From: Luteimonas viscosa
GTDB lineage: Bacteria > Pseudomonadota > Gammaproteobacteria > Xanthomonadales > Xanthomonadaceae
NCBI RefSeq assembly: GCF_008244685.1
Contig: NZ_VTFT01000001.1
Location: 62,001 to 126,000 of the forward strand
DNA length: 64,000 nucleotides
Reading direction: 5' to 3'
Shown: in pieces, positions 7,387-15,047 of the stretch
Position numbering within the stretch: position 1 is the first letter of the stretch
Layout: each line of letters starts with the position of its first letter
Notes under the pieces: generated by a model
The model's database searches: none
The model's input: the letters and a program-made list of their open reading frames with translations, nothing else
What the model was told of the DNA's origin: nothing
Made by a program: the position numbers and the translations under genes

Positions 7387-8040
7387 ATGAAGCCCATTCT
7401 CTACGCCCATCCGTTCTCGTCCTACTGCCAGAAGGTCCTGGTGGCGCTGTATGAGCACGGCACGCCCTTCGAATACCGTCGCATCGACGAGGACGAGCAC
7501 ATGCGCGAGCTGGCGGCGCGCTGGCCGATGCGGCGCTTCCCGATCCTGGTCGACGGCGGACGCACGGTGATCGAGGCGAGCACGATCGTCGAATACCTGG
7601 AGCTGCACCATCCCGGCGCGACGCCGCTGATCCCGCAGGATCCGAAGGCCGCGCTCGAGGTGCGGATGATGGACCGCGTGTTCGACAACTACGTCTCCAC
7701 CCCGCAGCAGAAATGCGTGTTCGACGTGCTGCGCCCGGAGGATGCGCGCGATGCGCATGGCGTGGCCGAGGCGAAGGCGATGCTCGACACCGCGTACGAA
7801 TGGCTCGACCAGCGCCTGGCCGACCGCACCTGGGCGGCCGGCGAACAGTTCAGCCTGGCCGACTGCGCGGCCGCGCCCTTCCTGTTCTACGCGTACTGGA
7901 CGCACGCGATTCCCGAGCGGCATGCGCACCTGCGTGCATACCGGCGCCGGCTGATGGACCGCCCGTCTTTCGCGCGGGTGGTGGAGGAAGCCAGGCCGTA
8001 CCGGAGCTTCTTCCCGCTGGGGAAGATAGAGGACGAGTAG
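7387..8040 (+). CDS. Glutathione S-transferase family protein (217 aa)
   Basis: An N-terminal thioredoxin-fold domain (KPILYAHPFSSYCQKVLVAL) is followed by the cis-Pro strand (FPILVDGG), the glutathione-binding ETS-like motif (IEASTIVEYLE) and an all-helical C-terminal domain with the GST N-capping box-like segment (FSLADCAAAPFLFY). The length is normal for the family. The S-S-Y-C-Q-K motif puts a Ser/Cys where beta- and zeta-like GSTs have their activating residue. It probably conjugates or reduces electrophiles in the cytoplasm. The substrate is unknown. The gene is followed at once by the REP/BIME array. Confidence 0.87.
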   Translation: MKPILYAHPFSSYCQKVLVALYEHGTPFEYRRIDEDEHMRELAARWPMRRFPILVDGGRTVIEASTIVEYLELHHPGATPLIPQDPKAALEVRMMDRVFDNYVSTPQQKCVFDVLRPEDARDAHGVAEAKAMLDTAYEWLDQRLADRTWAAGEQFSLADCAAAPFLFYAYWTHAIPERHAHLRAYRRRLMDRPSFARVVEEARPYRSFFPLGKIEDE

Positions 8041-8068
8041 CGGCCGCCGGCGCAGGGCCGCGGCTTCT

Positions 8069-8428
8069 GGGGCGCTCCGCTTACCCCGGCTACGTGAGTT
8101 CGTGGCGGGAAGATCGGCGCCCCCGGGTGCGCCTCGCTTACCCGGGCCACGGGTTCGCGCTGTCCTTCCGTAGTCCGGATACGGCCGAAGGCCGCATCCG
8201 GGGGATGCGCGACGGACGCGGAGGTCGTCGCTTCCCGGGTGCGCTTCGCTTACCCGGGCTACGGGTTCGCGCTGTCCTTCCGTAGTCCGGATACGGCCGA
8301 AGGCCGCATCCGGGGGATGCGCGACGGACGCGGAGGTCGCCGCTTCCCGGGTGCGCTTCGCTTACCCGGGCTACGGGTTGGCGCTGTCCTTCCGTAGCCC
8401 GGATAAGGCCGAAGGCCGCATCCGGGGG
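8069..8428. repeat. REP/BIME array: 112-bp unit in three tandem copies plus flanking REP
   Basis: A 112-bp unit starts at 8122, 8234 and 8346 (the last is truncated near 8428). Each unit holds two convergent REP elements. The minus-strand REP is GTAG or GTGG followed by the hairpin CCCGGGTAAGCG / CGCACCCGGG (8122-8150, 8234-8262, 8346-8374). The plus-strand REP is GTAG followed by the hairpin CCGGATACGGCC-GAA-GGCCGCATCCGG (8170-8201, 8282-8313, 8394-8425). An extra diverged minus-strand REP lies at 8069-8093. The GTAG/GTGG tetranucleotide next to an imperfect hairpin is the established signature of REPs mobilised by RAYT transposases; a RAYT gene is at 31477. It separates convergent genes. 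Confidence 0.85.
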
Positions 8429-8453
8429 CGGTGCGCGCCGGCCATGAGACGCG

Positions 8454-9311
8454 TCAGCGGCAGATGCGTCCGCCGCCGCGGTCGAAGTGGAAGTGGTCGG
8501 CGTGGGCGGCGTTGTAGTCCGGGCCGAGCACGACATCGAACCACTGGCAGGCGCCGTCGCGCACCGCGCGCAGGAAGGCGGCATCGTCGGTGAGGGTCTC
8601 CGGACCTGCCGCGGGTTCGGGATCGGCGGCGGATGCGGGAGCGTCAGCGCCCGATGCGGCGCCGTCCGCTTCGCGTTCGCTGGAGGCTACGGCGTCGGCC
8701 GTATCGTCTCCCACTCGCGGCGTCCGCGCCCCTCCCCAGTCCCCGAGCACGCGCACGCGGCGCCCGTCTTGCAGCACGAAGCCGGCGATGTCGAGCGCAT
8801 CCGCGGTGGCGTGGCGACTGCGGCGGCCGCCCTCGCGACCATACCGGTTGCGGCAGGAATACGAACCGAAATGCTCGATCCGCGCGACCGGACTGCCGAG
8901 GTGCGTCCGCGCCGCCTGCTGCAGGGCGTGTCGCTCCCACATGGCGAGCGAGAGCGCCGCCCTGCAGCTCAGGGTGAACGCTTCGCCCACCGCCAAGCTG
9001 GTCCGCGAGATGCGGACCGCGTTGTCGAAGCCGCAGCCGGGGCCCGTGCTGCGGTCGTCGACCGGCACATGGCGCAGTTCCGCCTGCGCGAGCGCGTCCA
9101 GGCAGGCTGCGCGATCGGCCGATGCGCGGTCGAGCTTGAAGCGGGTCAGCGGGTTCGGCGTGTCGTCGATGCGCAGCGGTGCCCAGGGGTTCCAGCGGTC
9201 GGGAATCGCGATCGCACCGGACGTCACGCTCCATGCCAGCAGCGCGATCAGCAGCAGGAACAGCAGTCCGCCGTAGCGGCGGCGTGGCGGGGCGTCGGAC
9301 ATGCGCGGCAT
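8454..9311 (-). CDS. Extensin-like family protein, membrane-anchored (285 aa)
   Basis: The start at 9311 (MPRMSDAPPRRRYGG) gives a short basic N-terminus, then one transmembrane segment (GLLFLLLIALLAWSVTS, about residues 14-30). An extensin-like C-terminal domain (PF06904 type) follows, recognisable by CLDALAQAEL ... GCGFDNAVRI ... LSCRAALSLAMWE ... FGSYSCRNRYG ... HATADALDIAGFVL, and by the ending CQWFDVVLGPDYNAAHADHFHFD. The conserved Cys, His and Asp residues resemble D,D-peptidase-like zinc sites (SRHATADALD and HADHFHFD), so a cell-wall role is plausible. An Ala/Glu-rich low-complexity insert (about residues 205-235) interrupts the domain. A longer start would overlap the divergent gene at 9508. 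Confidence 0.85.
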   Translation of the reverse strand: MPRMSDAPPRRRYGGLLFLLLIALLAWSVTSGAIAIPDRWNPWAPLRIDDTPNPLTRFKLDRASADRAACLDALAQAELRHVPVDDRSTGPGCGFDNAVRISRTSLAVGEAFTLSCRAALSLAMWERHALQQAARTHLGSPVARIEHFGSYSCRNRYGREGGRRSRHATADALDIAGFVLQDGRRVRVLGDWGGARTPRVGDDTADAVASSEREADGAASGADAPASAADPEPAAGPETLTDDAAFLRAVRDGACQWFDVVLGPDYNAAHADHFHFDRGGGRICR

Positions 9312-9507
9312 GATCCCGCCATCACGCACAAGCGCGCGTGATGGCGGTGCGGCGCGCCTTGCGACGCCGTGGCAGCGCTGCGCAGAAAAAGCGCGCGGGC
9401 ATGTCCGGCAACTGAATCGCGCGCGTCGATCTCGGCGTATTTTCACCGCTGGCTCGCGGCGTGGTCGCCAGCATGGCCGCACCCGAACAAGACCCGGAGT
9501 TCGCGAC

Positions 9508-9876
9508 ATGAACATCAGACCGATCCACGCGATTGCCGCGGCGACACTTGCCCTCGCCACCACGGGCGCGGTGCAGGCACAGACTTACGGCGAGCAGGAC
9601 GAAGGCCGCACGTTCAGCGACGGAAGCCGCGTGGTGTGCGAGGACGTCGAAGTCCGGCGCGGCAGCAAGGATCCCAACCGTATTGCCGGGACCGCGGCAG
9701 GTGCGGTGATCGGTGGCGTCGTCGGCAGCCAGATCGGCAGCGGCAAGGGGCGCGATCTGGCGACGGTGGGCGGTGCGATCGCGGGTGGCGCCGTCGGCCG
9801 CAAGGTGCAGGGCGATCGGCAGGAGGCGCGAGGCGATCGCGTGGTCGAGCGTCGCTGCGAGCGCGTCTGGCGCTGA
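9508..9876 (+). CDS. Glycine-zipper 2TM domain outer-membrane protein (122 aa)
   Basis: An N-terminal Sec signal peptide ends at about AQA (residue 24). After a short acidic region with a lone Cys (VVCEDVE), the glycine-zipper segment AGTAAGAVIGGVVGSQIGSG-KG-RDLATVGGAIAGGAVG spans about residues 58-98. This matches the Rick_17kDa/glycine zipper 2TM family of small envelope proteins related to SlyB and PcoB-like antigens. The tail is basic (RRCERVWR). These proteins are usually stress-related and insert in the outer membrane; their exact function is unknown. The RBS is GGAG, 9-10 bp before the ATG. Confidence 0.83.
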   Translation: MNIRPIHAIAAATLALATTGAVQAQTYGEQDEGRTFSDGSRVVCEDVEVRRGSKDPNRIAGTAAGAVIGGVVGSQIGSGKGRDLATVGGAIAGGAVGRKVQGDRQEARGDRVVERRCERVWR

Positions 9877-10206
9877 GGCATGCTCGCAACCCGTGCTTGC
9901 GGCTTCGGGCACGTTCCGCTGCGCGGTGAGCTGAGGAACACCGGGTTCGTTCGTCAGCTCGACAGCGTCTGAACTCGACAGCGTCTGAAAATCTGCCACT
10001 TCGAGCGCAGCGAGAAGCGCTTTACAAGGGCGAAGCTGGGCAATCCATGCGCCTGATTTACCCTGGATTCCTCACTGCGTTCGGAATGACAATGCCGCGT
10101 TCGGAATGACAAGGCCGAATGACAAGGCCGCGTTCGGAATGACGATCCCGCATTGTTCAGGGATTCCCTGCAGGGCCGGCACTGCAGGTGTTCTTGGCGT
10201 GCTCGC
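9877..10206. repeat. Gene-free region with short GGAATGAC direct repeats
   Basis: No gene is apparent in these 330 bases. CTCGACAGCGTCTGAA is directly repeated near 9958-9987. The phrase (GCGTT)CGGAATGACAA(T/G)GCC recurs in tandem at about 10076-10147, with one shortened copy. The segment GATTCCTCACTGCGTTCGGAATGAC resembles a widespread intergenic repeat, seen in many proteobacterial genomes, built on 'CATTCCGAACGCAGTGAGGAATCC'. Confidence 0.55.
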
Positions 10207-11349
10207 CTACGCAGCCCGCGCCTTCCACGCCTTCAGCAGCTCGGCCTCGCGCTCGCGGCTGAGGCCGGCCTCGAGCTTCGCCTGGCGCTCGGCGGGGAGG
10301 CTGCGGAACCACGCCAGCAGATCCTGCACGGTGGTGGCCAGCGGGCGGAACGTCAGCCCGGCGGCGATCGCGCGCGAGTTGTCGACCGCGCCGTAGCCGC
10401 CGTAGGTCGCGTGGGTGCGCGACACCCAGATCGGCAGGCCGACCTCCTGCGCTTCCAGGAAATCGGCCGGCACATGGGTGAAGGTGGCGGGTCCGCCGGT
10501 GACCGCGTGGCAGCCATGCACCATCGCGTCCATGCCCAGCGCGTAGTCCGGGCCGCAGGCGTTGAAGGTGCCCGTCGTGCCCGCCTCGGCCAGGCGGATC
10601 ATCCACTCGCCCAGGTCGCGGCCGTCGATGATCTGCACCGGATCGCGGCCGTCGCCGGGCACCAGCACTTCGCCGCCCTGGGCGATGCGGTGCGGCCAGT
10701 AGGTGAAGCGGTCGGTCCCGTCGCGCGGACCGACGATGTAGCCCGGTCGCACGATGGTGGTGCGCGGGCCGAACTGGCGGCGTGCCTCGGCCTCGCTCAG
10801 GGCCTTGAGCGGACCGTAGAGGTTGGCGATGTCGGCCATCAGGCTTTCGCGCGTTTCCGCCATCGCGTCGGCACCCTTGTAGGCGGCAAGCGGCGCGTCC
10901 TCGGTGATACCGGCCTTCGATCCGTCGGCATACACGGAGATGGTCGAGATGAAGAGGTAGTGCCCGACGTTGTCCTTCAGCACCTGGCCCGCGTCGCGCA
11001 CCCAGAACGGCAGCGTGGTCGGATTGTCGATGCAGACATCCCACTTGCGGCCTTCCAGCGCCTGGAGGTCGCCGGTATTGCGGTCGCCGTGGAGCTGTTC
11101 CACTTCGCCCGGCCATTCCGGCGACGGGCTCTTGCCGCGGTTGAACAGCGTCACCTGGTGGCCGCGCGCCAGCGCGTACTGCACCTGGAACGGGCCGGTG
11201 AAACCGGTGCCGCCGAGGATCAGGATCTTCAGCGGACGCGCCGCCTTCGCGACGGGCGCCGGCGCAGCGGTGGCGGCGAGCGAAGGCAGCGCGGCGGACG
11301 CGGCGGCGAGCGCGCCGAGCTTGAACAGGTCGCGGCGGGAGGTACGCAT
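10207..11349 (-). CDS. Tat-exported NAD-dependent epimerase/reductase family protein (380 aa)
   Basis: The N-terminus TSRRDLFKLG plus an Ala-rich h-region is a classical twin-arginine signal, cleaved near residue 33. The mature domain begins with the Rossmann fingerprint LKILILGGTGFTG and continues as an extended SDR/epimerase, with the strand VCIDNPTTLP and an S-x-Y-type region (STISVYADG) that could hold the catalytic Tyr. The lysine seven residues after the active Tyr is not clear, so the catalytic mechanism is uncertain. Tat export of a folded NAD(P)-binding protein is plausible. The C-terminal 50 residues are helical and charged. The gene stands alone, divergent from the BlaI operon. Confidence 0.82.
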   Translation of the reverse strand: MRTSRRDLFKLGALAAASAALPSLAATAAPAPVAKAARPLKILILGGTGFTGPFQVQYALARGHQVTLFNRGKSPSPEWPGEVEQLHGDRNTGDLQALEGRKWDVCIDNPTTLPFWVRDAGQVLKDNVGHYLFISTISVYADGSKAGITEDAPLAAYKGADAMAETRESLMADIANLYGPLKALSEAEARRQFGPRTTIVRPGYIVGPRDGTDRFTYWPHRIAQGGEVLVPGDGRDPVQIIDGRDLGEWMIRLAEAGTTGTFNACGPDYALGMDAMVHGCHAVTGGPATFTHVPADFLEAQEVGLPIWVSRTHATYGGYGAVDNSRAIAAGLTFRPLATTVQDLLAWFRSLPAERQAKLEAGLSREREAELLKAWKARAA

Positions 11350-11618
11350 GGATTGAATCCCCGATGATGTGCACGCGTTCTAGCACCCGCTGGAGGCGCC
11401 GGCCCATGCCGGAAGTCCGGGTGGCCGGACTGCGGCCAGTCCCGGCATGTTCGGCGCGTCCCTGGCCACGGTCGCCGCAGCCGCCATACGCTCCATCCTC
11501 CCCTTCGGCCGTCAGTCTGCCCTCGAGCGCAGCGAACGATGACGCGACACCCGGCCCTGGGCATCACACCGGACCACTGCAAACCGCCAGAAACGGCAAA
11601 CCGGGGACGAGCTGATCC

Positions 11619-11652
11619 AGACCAGTTGGTCTAGACAATCCATTCTAGATGG
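11619..11652 (+). promoter_or_regulatory. Probable BlaI-type operator and promoter region
   Basis: Two small inverted repeats lie 45-78 bp before the blaI-like ATG: AGACCA-GT-TGGTCT (11619-11632) and CCAT-TCTAG-ATGG (11640-11652). The second overlaps plausible promoter hexamers. A repressor of the BlaI/MecI/CopY class normally binds such dyads in its own promoter, so autoregulation is likely. The rest of the intergenic region 11350-11696 holds nothing recognisable. Confidence 0.45.
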
Positions 11653-11696
11653 AATAGCGTGGCGACCATCGATCCCCGCCGGACATCAGTTGCCAC

Positions 11697-12086
11697 ATGG
11701 CCCGCAACCCGCCGCCCCCCAGGCCCACCGCCGCCGAACTCGACCTGCTGCGCCTGCTCTGGCGTCTGGGACCGTCGACGGTCAAGCAGGTGCACGAGGC
11801 GCGCCTGCGCGAGCGCCCCGACGCGACCTACGCCACGGTGCTGCGCCTGCTCCAGGTGATGCACGGCAAGGGCCTGCTCAAGCGCGACGAGAGCCAGCGC
11901 TCGCACGTCTACGCCGCTGCGCAGGCGCGGGGCCCGTTGCAGACGCGCCTGCTGGACGAGCTGATCCACAAGGCCTTCGCCGGCTCGGGCAAGGACCTGG
12001 TGATGGCGGCGCTGCGCGGGGGGCGGGTGAGCGATGCCGAGCGCGAGGAGATCCAGCGTTTCCTCGAGGAGAGCCGCGATGACTGA
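11697..12086 (+). CDS. blaI: BlaI/MecI/CopY-family winged-helix repressor (129 aa)
   Basis: The length and pattern are those of BlaI. An N-terminal winged helix (TAAELDLLRLLWRLGPSTVKQVHEA, recognition segment TYATVLRLLQVMHGKGLLKR, residues about 11-70) is followed by a helical dimerisation and cleavage domain (LLDELIHKAFAGSGKDLVMAAL). In the classical system the BlaR1-type sensor cleaves this domain to relieve repression. Its stop overlaps the start of the M56 peptidase gene by 8 bp (ATGACTGA), so the two are translationally coupled. A candidate operator lies at 11619-11652. No beta-lactamase gene is adjacent; the regulated target may simply be this operon or genes elsewhere. Confidence 0.9.
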   Translation: MARNPPPPRPTAAELDLLRLLWRLGPSTVKQVHEARLRERPDATYATVLRLLQVMHGKGLLKRDESQRSHVYAAAQARGPLQTRLLDELIHKAFAGSGKDLVMAALRGGRVSDAEREEIQRFLEESRDD

Positions 12087-13953
12087 GTTCACCGGGCAAC
12101 TGGTTCCCGCGCTGGCGATGGCGCTGCTGCACTTCCTGTGGCAGGGCGCGGTGGTCGGCCTGCTGGCCTGGCTGGCGCTGGTCGCCCTGCGCGGCGCGCG
12201 CCCACAGGTTCGCTACGTCGTGGCTTGCCTGGCATTGCTGGTCTGCGCCGCATTGCCGGCCTGGCATGTGCTCGATGCGATCGCAGCGGCGCGTGCTCCG
12301 GCATCTTCGCAGGCAGCCGTGTCCATGCCGGAAGGCGGCGCCTGGCACGTGGCGATGTTCCTGCCCGATGCAGGATTTTCCTCGACCCATGCCACGCCCG
12401 CCTGGATCGTGGCGCTGTGGGCGGCAGGGTGCGCCGTGCTGTCGCTGCGCATGGCGATGGGACTGCACTGGGTGCGGCGGCTGCGCAAGGGCGGCGTGCC
12501 GGCCGCTGCGGACTGGCAGACGCGCATTGATGCCATCGCCTCGCGCCTGGGCCTGGCAGCGGTTGCGTTGCGCATCGTCGATGCGGGCGACAGCCCCTTG
12601 ACCGCGGGCTGGTGGCGCCCGGTCGTGCTGCTGCCCGCTGCGGTGCTTGCGCGGATGCCGGCCGATCTGCTCGAGGCGTTGCTCGCCCACGAGCTCGCCC
12701 ATGTGCGCCGCCGCGACTACCTGGTCAACCTGCTGCAGGGCGTGGTCGAGGTCCTGCTGTTCTACCACCCGGTGGTGTGGTGGCTGTCGCACCGCATCCG
12801 CCATGAGCGCGAGCTGGTGGCCGACGATCTGGCTGCAGCCGCGCTTGGCGATCGGCGACGGATGGCGGTCGCGCTCGCCGAACTCGATCGCATCGCTTCG
12901 CCACGATCGTCCTTTCCCCGGATCCATTTCGCGCAAGCCGCGCACGGAGGTCACCTCATGTCCCGCATCCGTCAACTGGTCCGTCCCCAACGCCGCAGTC
13001 CGGGCGCCCTGCTCGCCCTGCCCGTGCTGGGCCTGCTGGCCACCGGCGCCACGTTCTACGTCCACGCCGGCAAGGTGGATGCCTTGCCGGTGACCCCCGC
13101 CTCGATCGCGCAGGCGGTCGTCGTCGCCGCCAATCCATCCCCCGTTCCGCTGGCTACGCCCGCATCGGATCCTGGCGCGGCCGCCTCGACGACCGCAGCG
13201 CCCGGGACGACCGCCCATGCCGATCGCGAAGACGGATACGCACTGGTCCGCGAGGGGGAAGACGGCTTTTCCATGTCCGGGCACAGCGCCGATTCCGACG
13301 CCATCGGCATCGCGTCGCGCGCCATCGACGGCGATTTCCTCTGGTTCCGCCGCGACGGCAAGGCCTGGATCGTGAGCGACGCCGACACCGTCGCCCGAGC
13401 CCGCGCCGCGTGGCAACCGATGGCACCGCTGGAGGCGCAGATGCGCACGCTCCAGGGCAGGATGCAGCCGCACAGCGAGCGCATGCAGGCCCTGTCCGCG
13501 CGCATGCAACCGTTGCAGGCACAGGCCGGCACGGAATCGACCGCGATGCAGGCGGCCGGCGCGCGCATGCAGGAACTGGCCGGGCAGATGCAGGAGATCG
13601 CGCAGGAACAGGCCGCCTTCGCCCAGCGGATGCAGGCGGGCGACCCGCAGCAACTGCAGTCCGAAATGGAAGCGCTCGAGGCGCGCCAGCAGGTGCTGCA
13701 TGAGGAAATGGAACGGCACGCTTCGACCATGGAGGCCGAGGGACGCCGGATCGAGGCCAGCCACGCGCCGATGCAGGCGCTGGGACGCGAAATGGAGGCC
13801 GCAGCGAAGCCGATGGAAGCCATCGGCAAGGAGATGGAGGCGGTGGGCGCGCGGATCGAACAGGTGGCGAAGGTGGCCGATGGCGAAGTGCGTCGGATCA
13901 TCGACGATGCCTGGGCACGCGGGCTGGCGTCGCCCGCGCCCGCCACGCAGTAG
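12079..13953 (+). CDS. M56-family (BlaR1-like) membrane metallopeptidase with Met-rich coiled-coil tail (624 aa)
   Basis: The start overlaps the blaI stop. N-terminal transmembrane helices (about residues 8-37, 43-68, 105-125) precede a gluzincin zinc site: HELAH at 204-208 and a third ligand probably Glu245 in RHERELVADD. A further membrane segment follows (ALLALPVLGLLATGATFYV, about 310-330). After a Ser/Ala-rich linker, residues about 450-607 form a long predicted coiled coil in which Met and Gln recur (QMRTLQGRM, MQPHSERMQALSARMQ, ELAGQMQEIAQ, MEAAAKPMEAIGKEMEAVG). There is no penicillin-binding sensor domain. The protease presumably cleaves BlaI in response to an envelope signal read by the tail. 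The coiled coil may mediate oligomerisation or, given its exposed methionines, sense oxidation or metals; that is inference. Confidence 0.85.
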   Translation: MTEFTGQLVPALAMALLHFLWQGAVVGLLAWLALVALRGARPQVRYVVACLALLVCAALPAWHVLDAIAAARAPASSQAAVSMPEGGAWHVAMFLPDAGFSSTHATPAWIVALWAAGCAVLSLRMAMGLHWVRRLRKGGVPAAADWQTRIDAIASRLGLAAVALRIVDAGDSPLTAGWWRPVVLLPAAVLARMPADLLEALLAHELAHVRRRDYLVNLLQGVVEVLLFYHPVVWWLSHRIRHERELVADDLAAAALGDRRRMAVALAELDRIASPRSSFPRIHFAQAAHGGHLMSRIRQLVRPQRRSPGALLALPVLGLLATGATFYVHAGKVDALPVTPASIAQAVVVAANPSPVPLATPASDPGAAASTTAAPGTTAHADREDGYALVREGEDGFSMSGHSADSDAIGIASRAIDGDFLWFRRDGKAWIVSDADTVARARAAWQPMAPLEAQMRTLQGRMQPHSERMQALSARMQPLQAQAGTESTAMQAAGARMQELAGQMQEIAQEQAAFAQRMQAGDPQQLQSEMEALEARQQVLHEEMERHASTMEAEGRRIEASHAPMQALGREMEAAAKPMEAIGKEMEAVGARIEQVAKVADGEVRRIIDDAWARGLASPAPATQ

Positions 13954-13971
13954 ATCACGCAGACGGGAGTG

Positions 13972-13993
13972 CCGGCGGCCAGGTGGCCGCCGG
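13972..13993. terminator. Hairpin between convergent genes
   Basis: A perfect 9-bp inverted repeat, CCGGCGGCC-AGGT-GGCCGCCGG, lies 19 bp after the M56 stop and 12 bp before the stop of the RidA gene on the other strand. No T-run follows. It probably serves as a bidirectional terminator. Confidence 0.5.
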
Positions 13994-14004
13994 TCCGCCG
14001 GGAC

Positions 14005-14349
14005 TCAGACGGCCGCGGTCACCACGATCTCGACCTTCCACTCCGGCCGCGCCAGTCTGGCCTCGACCGTTGCGCGCGATGGCGCGTTGCCCGCGACCAC
14101 CCAGGCGTCCCAGGCGCGGTTCATGCCCGCGAAGTCGGCGATGTCGGCAAGATAGATCTGCGCGCGCAGGATCCGGGTCTTGTCGCTGCCCGCCTGCGCC
14201 AGCAGCGCGTCGATCGCCTCGAGCACCTCCCGGGTCTGGATCTCGATGTCGGCGCCATCGGTCTCGGGGACCTGGCCGGCAAGGTAGACCACGCCGTTGT
14301 GGATGCTGGCCTCGGACATGCGGGGGCCGGCGTCGATGCGCTCGATCAT
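14005..14349 (-). CDS. RidA-family protein (114 aa)
   Basis: The start MIERIDAG at 14349 follows AGGAACG at a good distance. The length (114 aa) and motifs fit the YjgF/YER057c/UK114 family: VVYLAGQVPET, the Arg in ILRAQIYLADI (R of the carboxylate-binding site), and PSRATVEARLARPEWKVEIVVTA at the C-terminus. Canonical RidA hydrolyses reactive enamines/imines released by PLP enzymes. This member ends in WKVEIVVTAAV rather than the usual VEIE-AIA, so it may belong to a Rid2-7 subgroup without proven imine deaminase activity. A second RidA-like gene is at 55675. Confidence 0.88.
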   Translation of the reverse strand: MIERIDAGPRMSEASIHNGVVYLAGQVPETDGADIEIQTREVLEAIDALLAQAGSDKTRILRAQIYLADIADFAGMNRAWDAWVVAGNAPSRATVEARLARPEWKVEIVVTAAV

Positions 14350-14532
14350 GGGCGTTCCTGCTAAGAAGGAGCCGGCACGATAGGCCAATCGATGGCGCGC
14401 GTGAAGCGCTGGGGCTCCGCGCGATCCGGCATCCCCAGCGGATGCGTGCGTGACATCGCACCGGAGTCATGACAGCCGCCCACGGTCGCGTCATCCTGTG
14501 CTCCCGCCTTCGCGCGTCCCGCCCGTCCGCGC

Positions 14533-14853
14533 ATGCCCGAACTCGAATTGCGCGCCGTGGTCCACCTCCTGCTGCACGCGACGGTGCCGCTGGCGGTCGC
14601 GCGCCTGTTCTGGCCCGCACGGTGGAAACGCGCCGCGCTGTGGATGCTGGCCGGCTGGGCGATCGACATCGACCATCTGCTTGCCGACCCGGTCTACGCC
14701 CCGGGCCGCTGCAGCATCGGCTTCCATCCGCTGCATACCTGGCCGGCGATCCTCGCCTACGGCGCACTGGCCATCCCGCAGCGGACGCGCTGGTTCGGCA
14801 CCGGCCTGCTGATCCACATCGCGCTGGACGCGATCGACTGCCTGATGATGTGA
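14533..14853 (+). CDS. DUF6122-like small membrane protein (106 aa)
   Basis: A short integral membrane protein with three or four hydrophobic helices and conserved polar residues inside the membrane: VVHLLLHATVPL, ALWMLAGWAIDIDHLLADPVY, RCSIGFHPLHTW and LLIHIALDAIDCLMM. The pattern of His and Asp residues (DIDHLLADP, FHPLHTW, HIALDAIDC) resembles the metal-dependent hydrolase-like membrane proteins related to LexA-regulated YdjM, and matches DUF6122 as I remember it. Function unknown. No clear RBS is visible. Confidence 0.7.
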   Translation: MPELELRAVVHLLLHATVPLAVARLFWPARWKRAALWMLAGWAIDIDHLLADPVYAPGRCSIGFHPLHTWPAILAYGALAIPQRTRWFGTGLLIHIALDAIDCLMM

Positions 14854-14983
14854 GGTGCCGGCCTGTCGGGCCGATCGCGATGGCAGGCCTGCCATCGTGG
14901 CCGGTTGCCGCGGCGGTGCGCCGACGGCCCGTGCGATCCTCGCGAAGCCTGGGATACACGGCGCGGCGCACCCACGCTCACCG

Positions 14984-15047
14984 GGGTAATTCGATTACTT
15001 AGATAACTTGTTTAACATGCTGATTATAAACAAATCAACGTCGTCGA
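14984..15047. other. AT-rich island downstream of the YciI-like gene
   Basis: About 60 bases of strongly AT-rich sequence in a region otherwise near 70% GC, between 14984 and the stop at 15048. It contains the inverted repeat TTGTTTA (15008-15014) / TAAACAA (15027-15033). It could be a terminator for the minus-strand gene at its right or a protein-binding site. No gene fits here. Confidence 0.4.

Noticed and set aside
8122..8428. Regularly spaced repeats that could suggest a CRISPR array
   Set aside because: The whole 112-bp unit is conserved, with no variable spacers, and each unit contains two palindromic REPs with GTAG. There are no cas genes.
11697..13953. A beta-lactam resistance regulator controlling a local beta-lactamase
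   Set aside because: BlaI and the M56 protease are present, but the sensor domain is missing and no beta-lactamase gene lies nearby, so a resistance role is not claimed.
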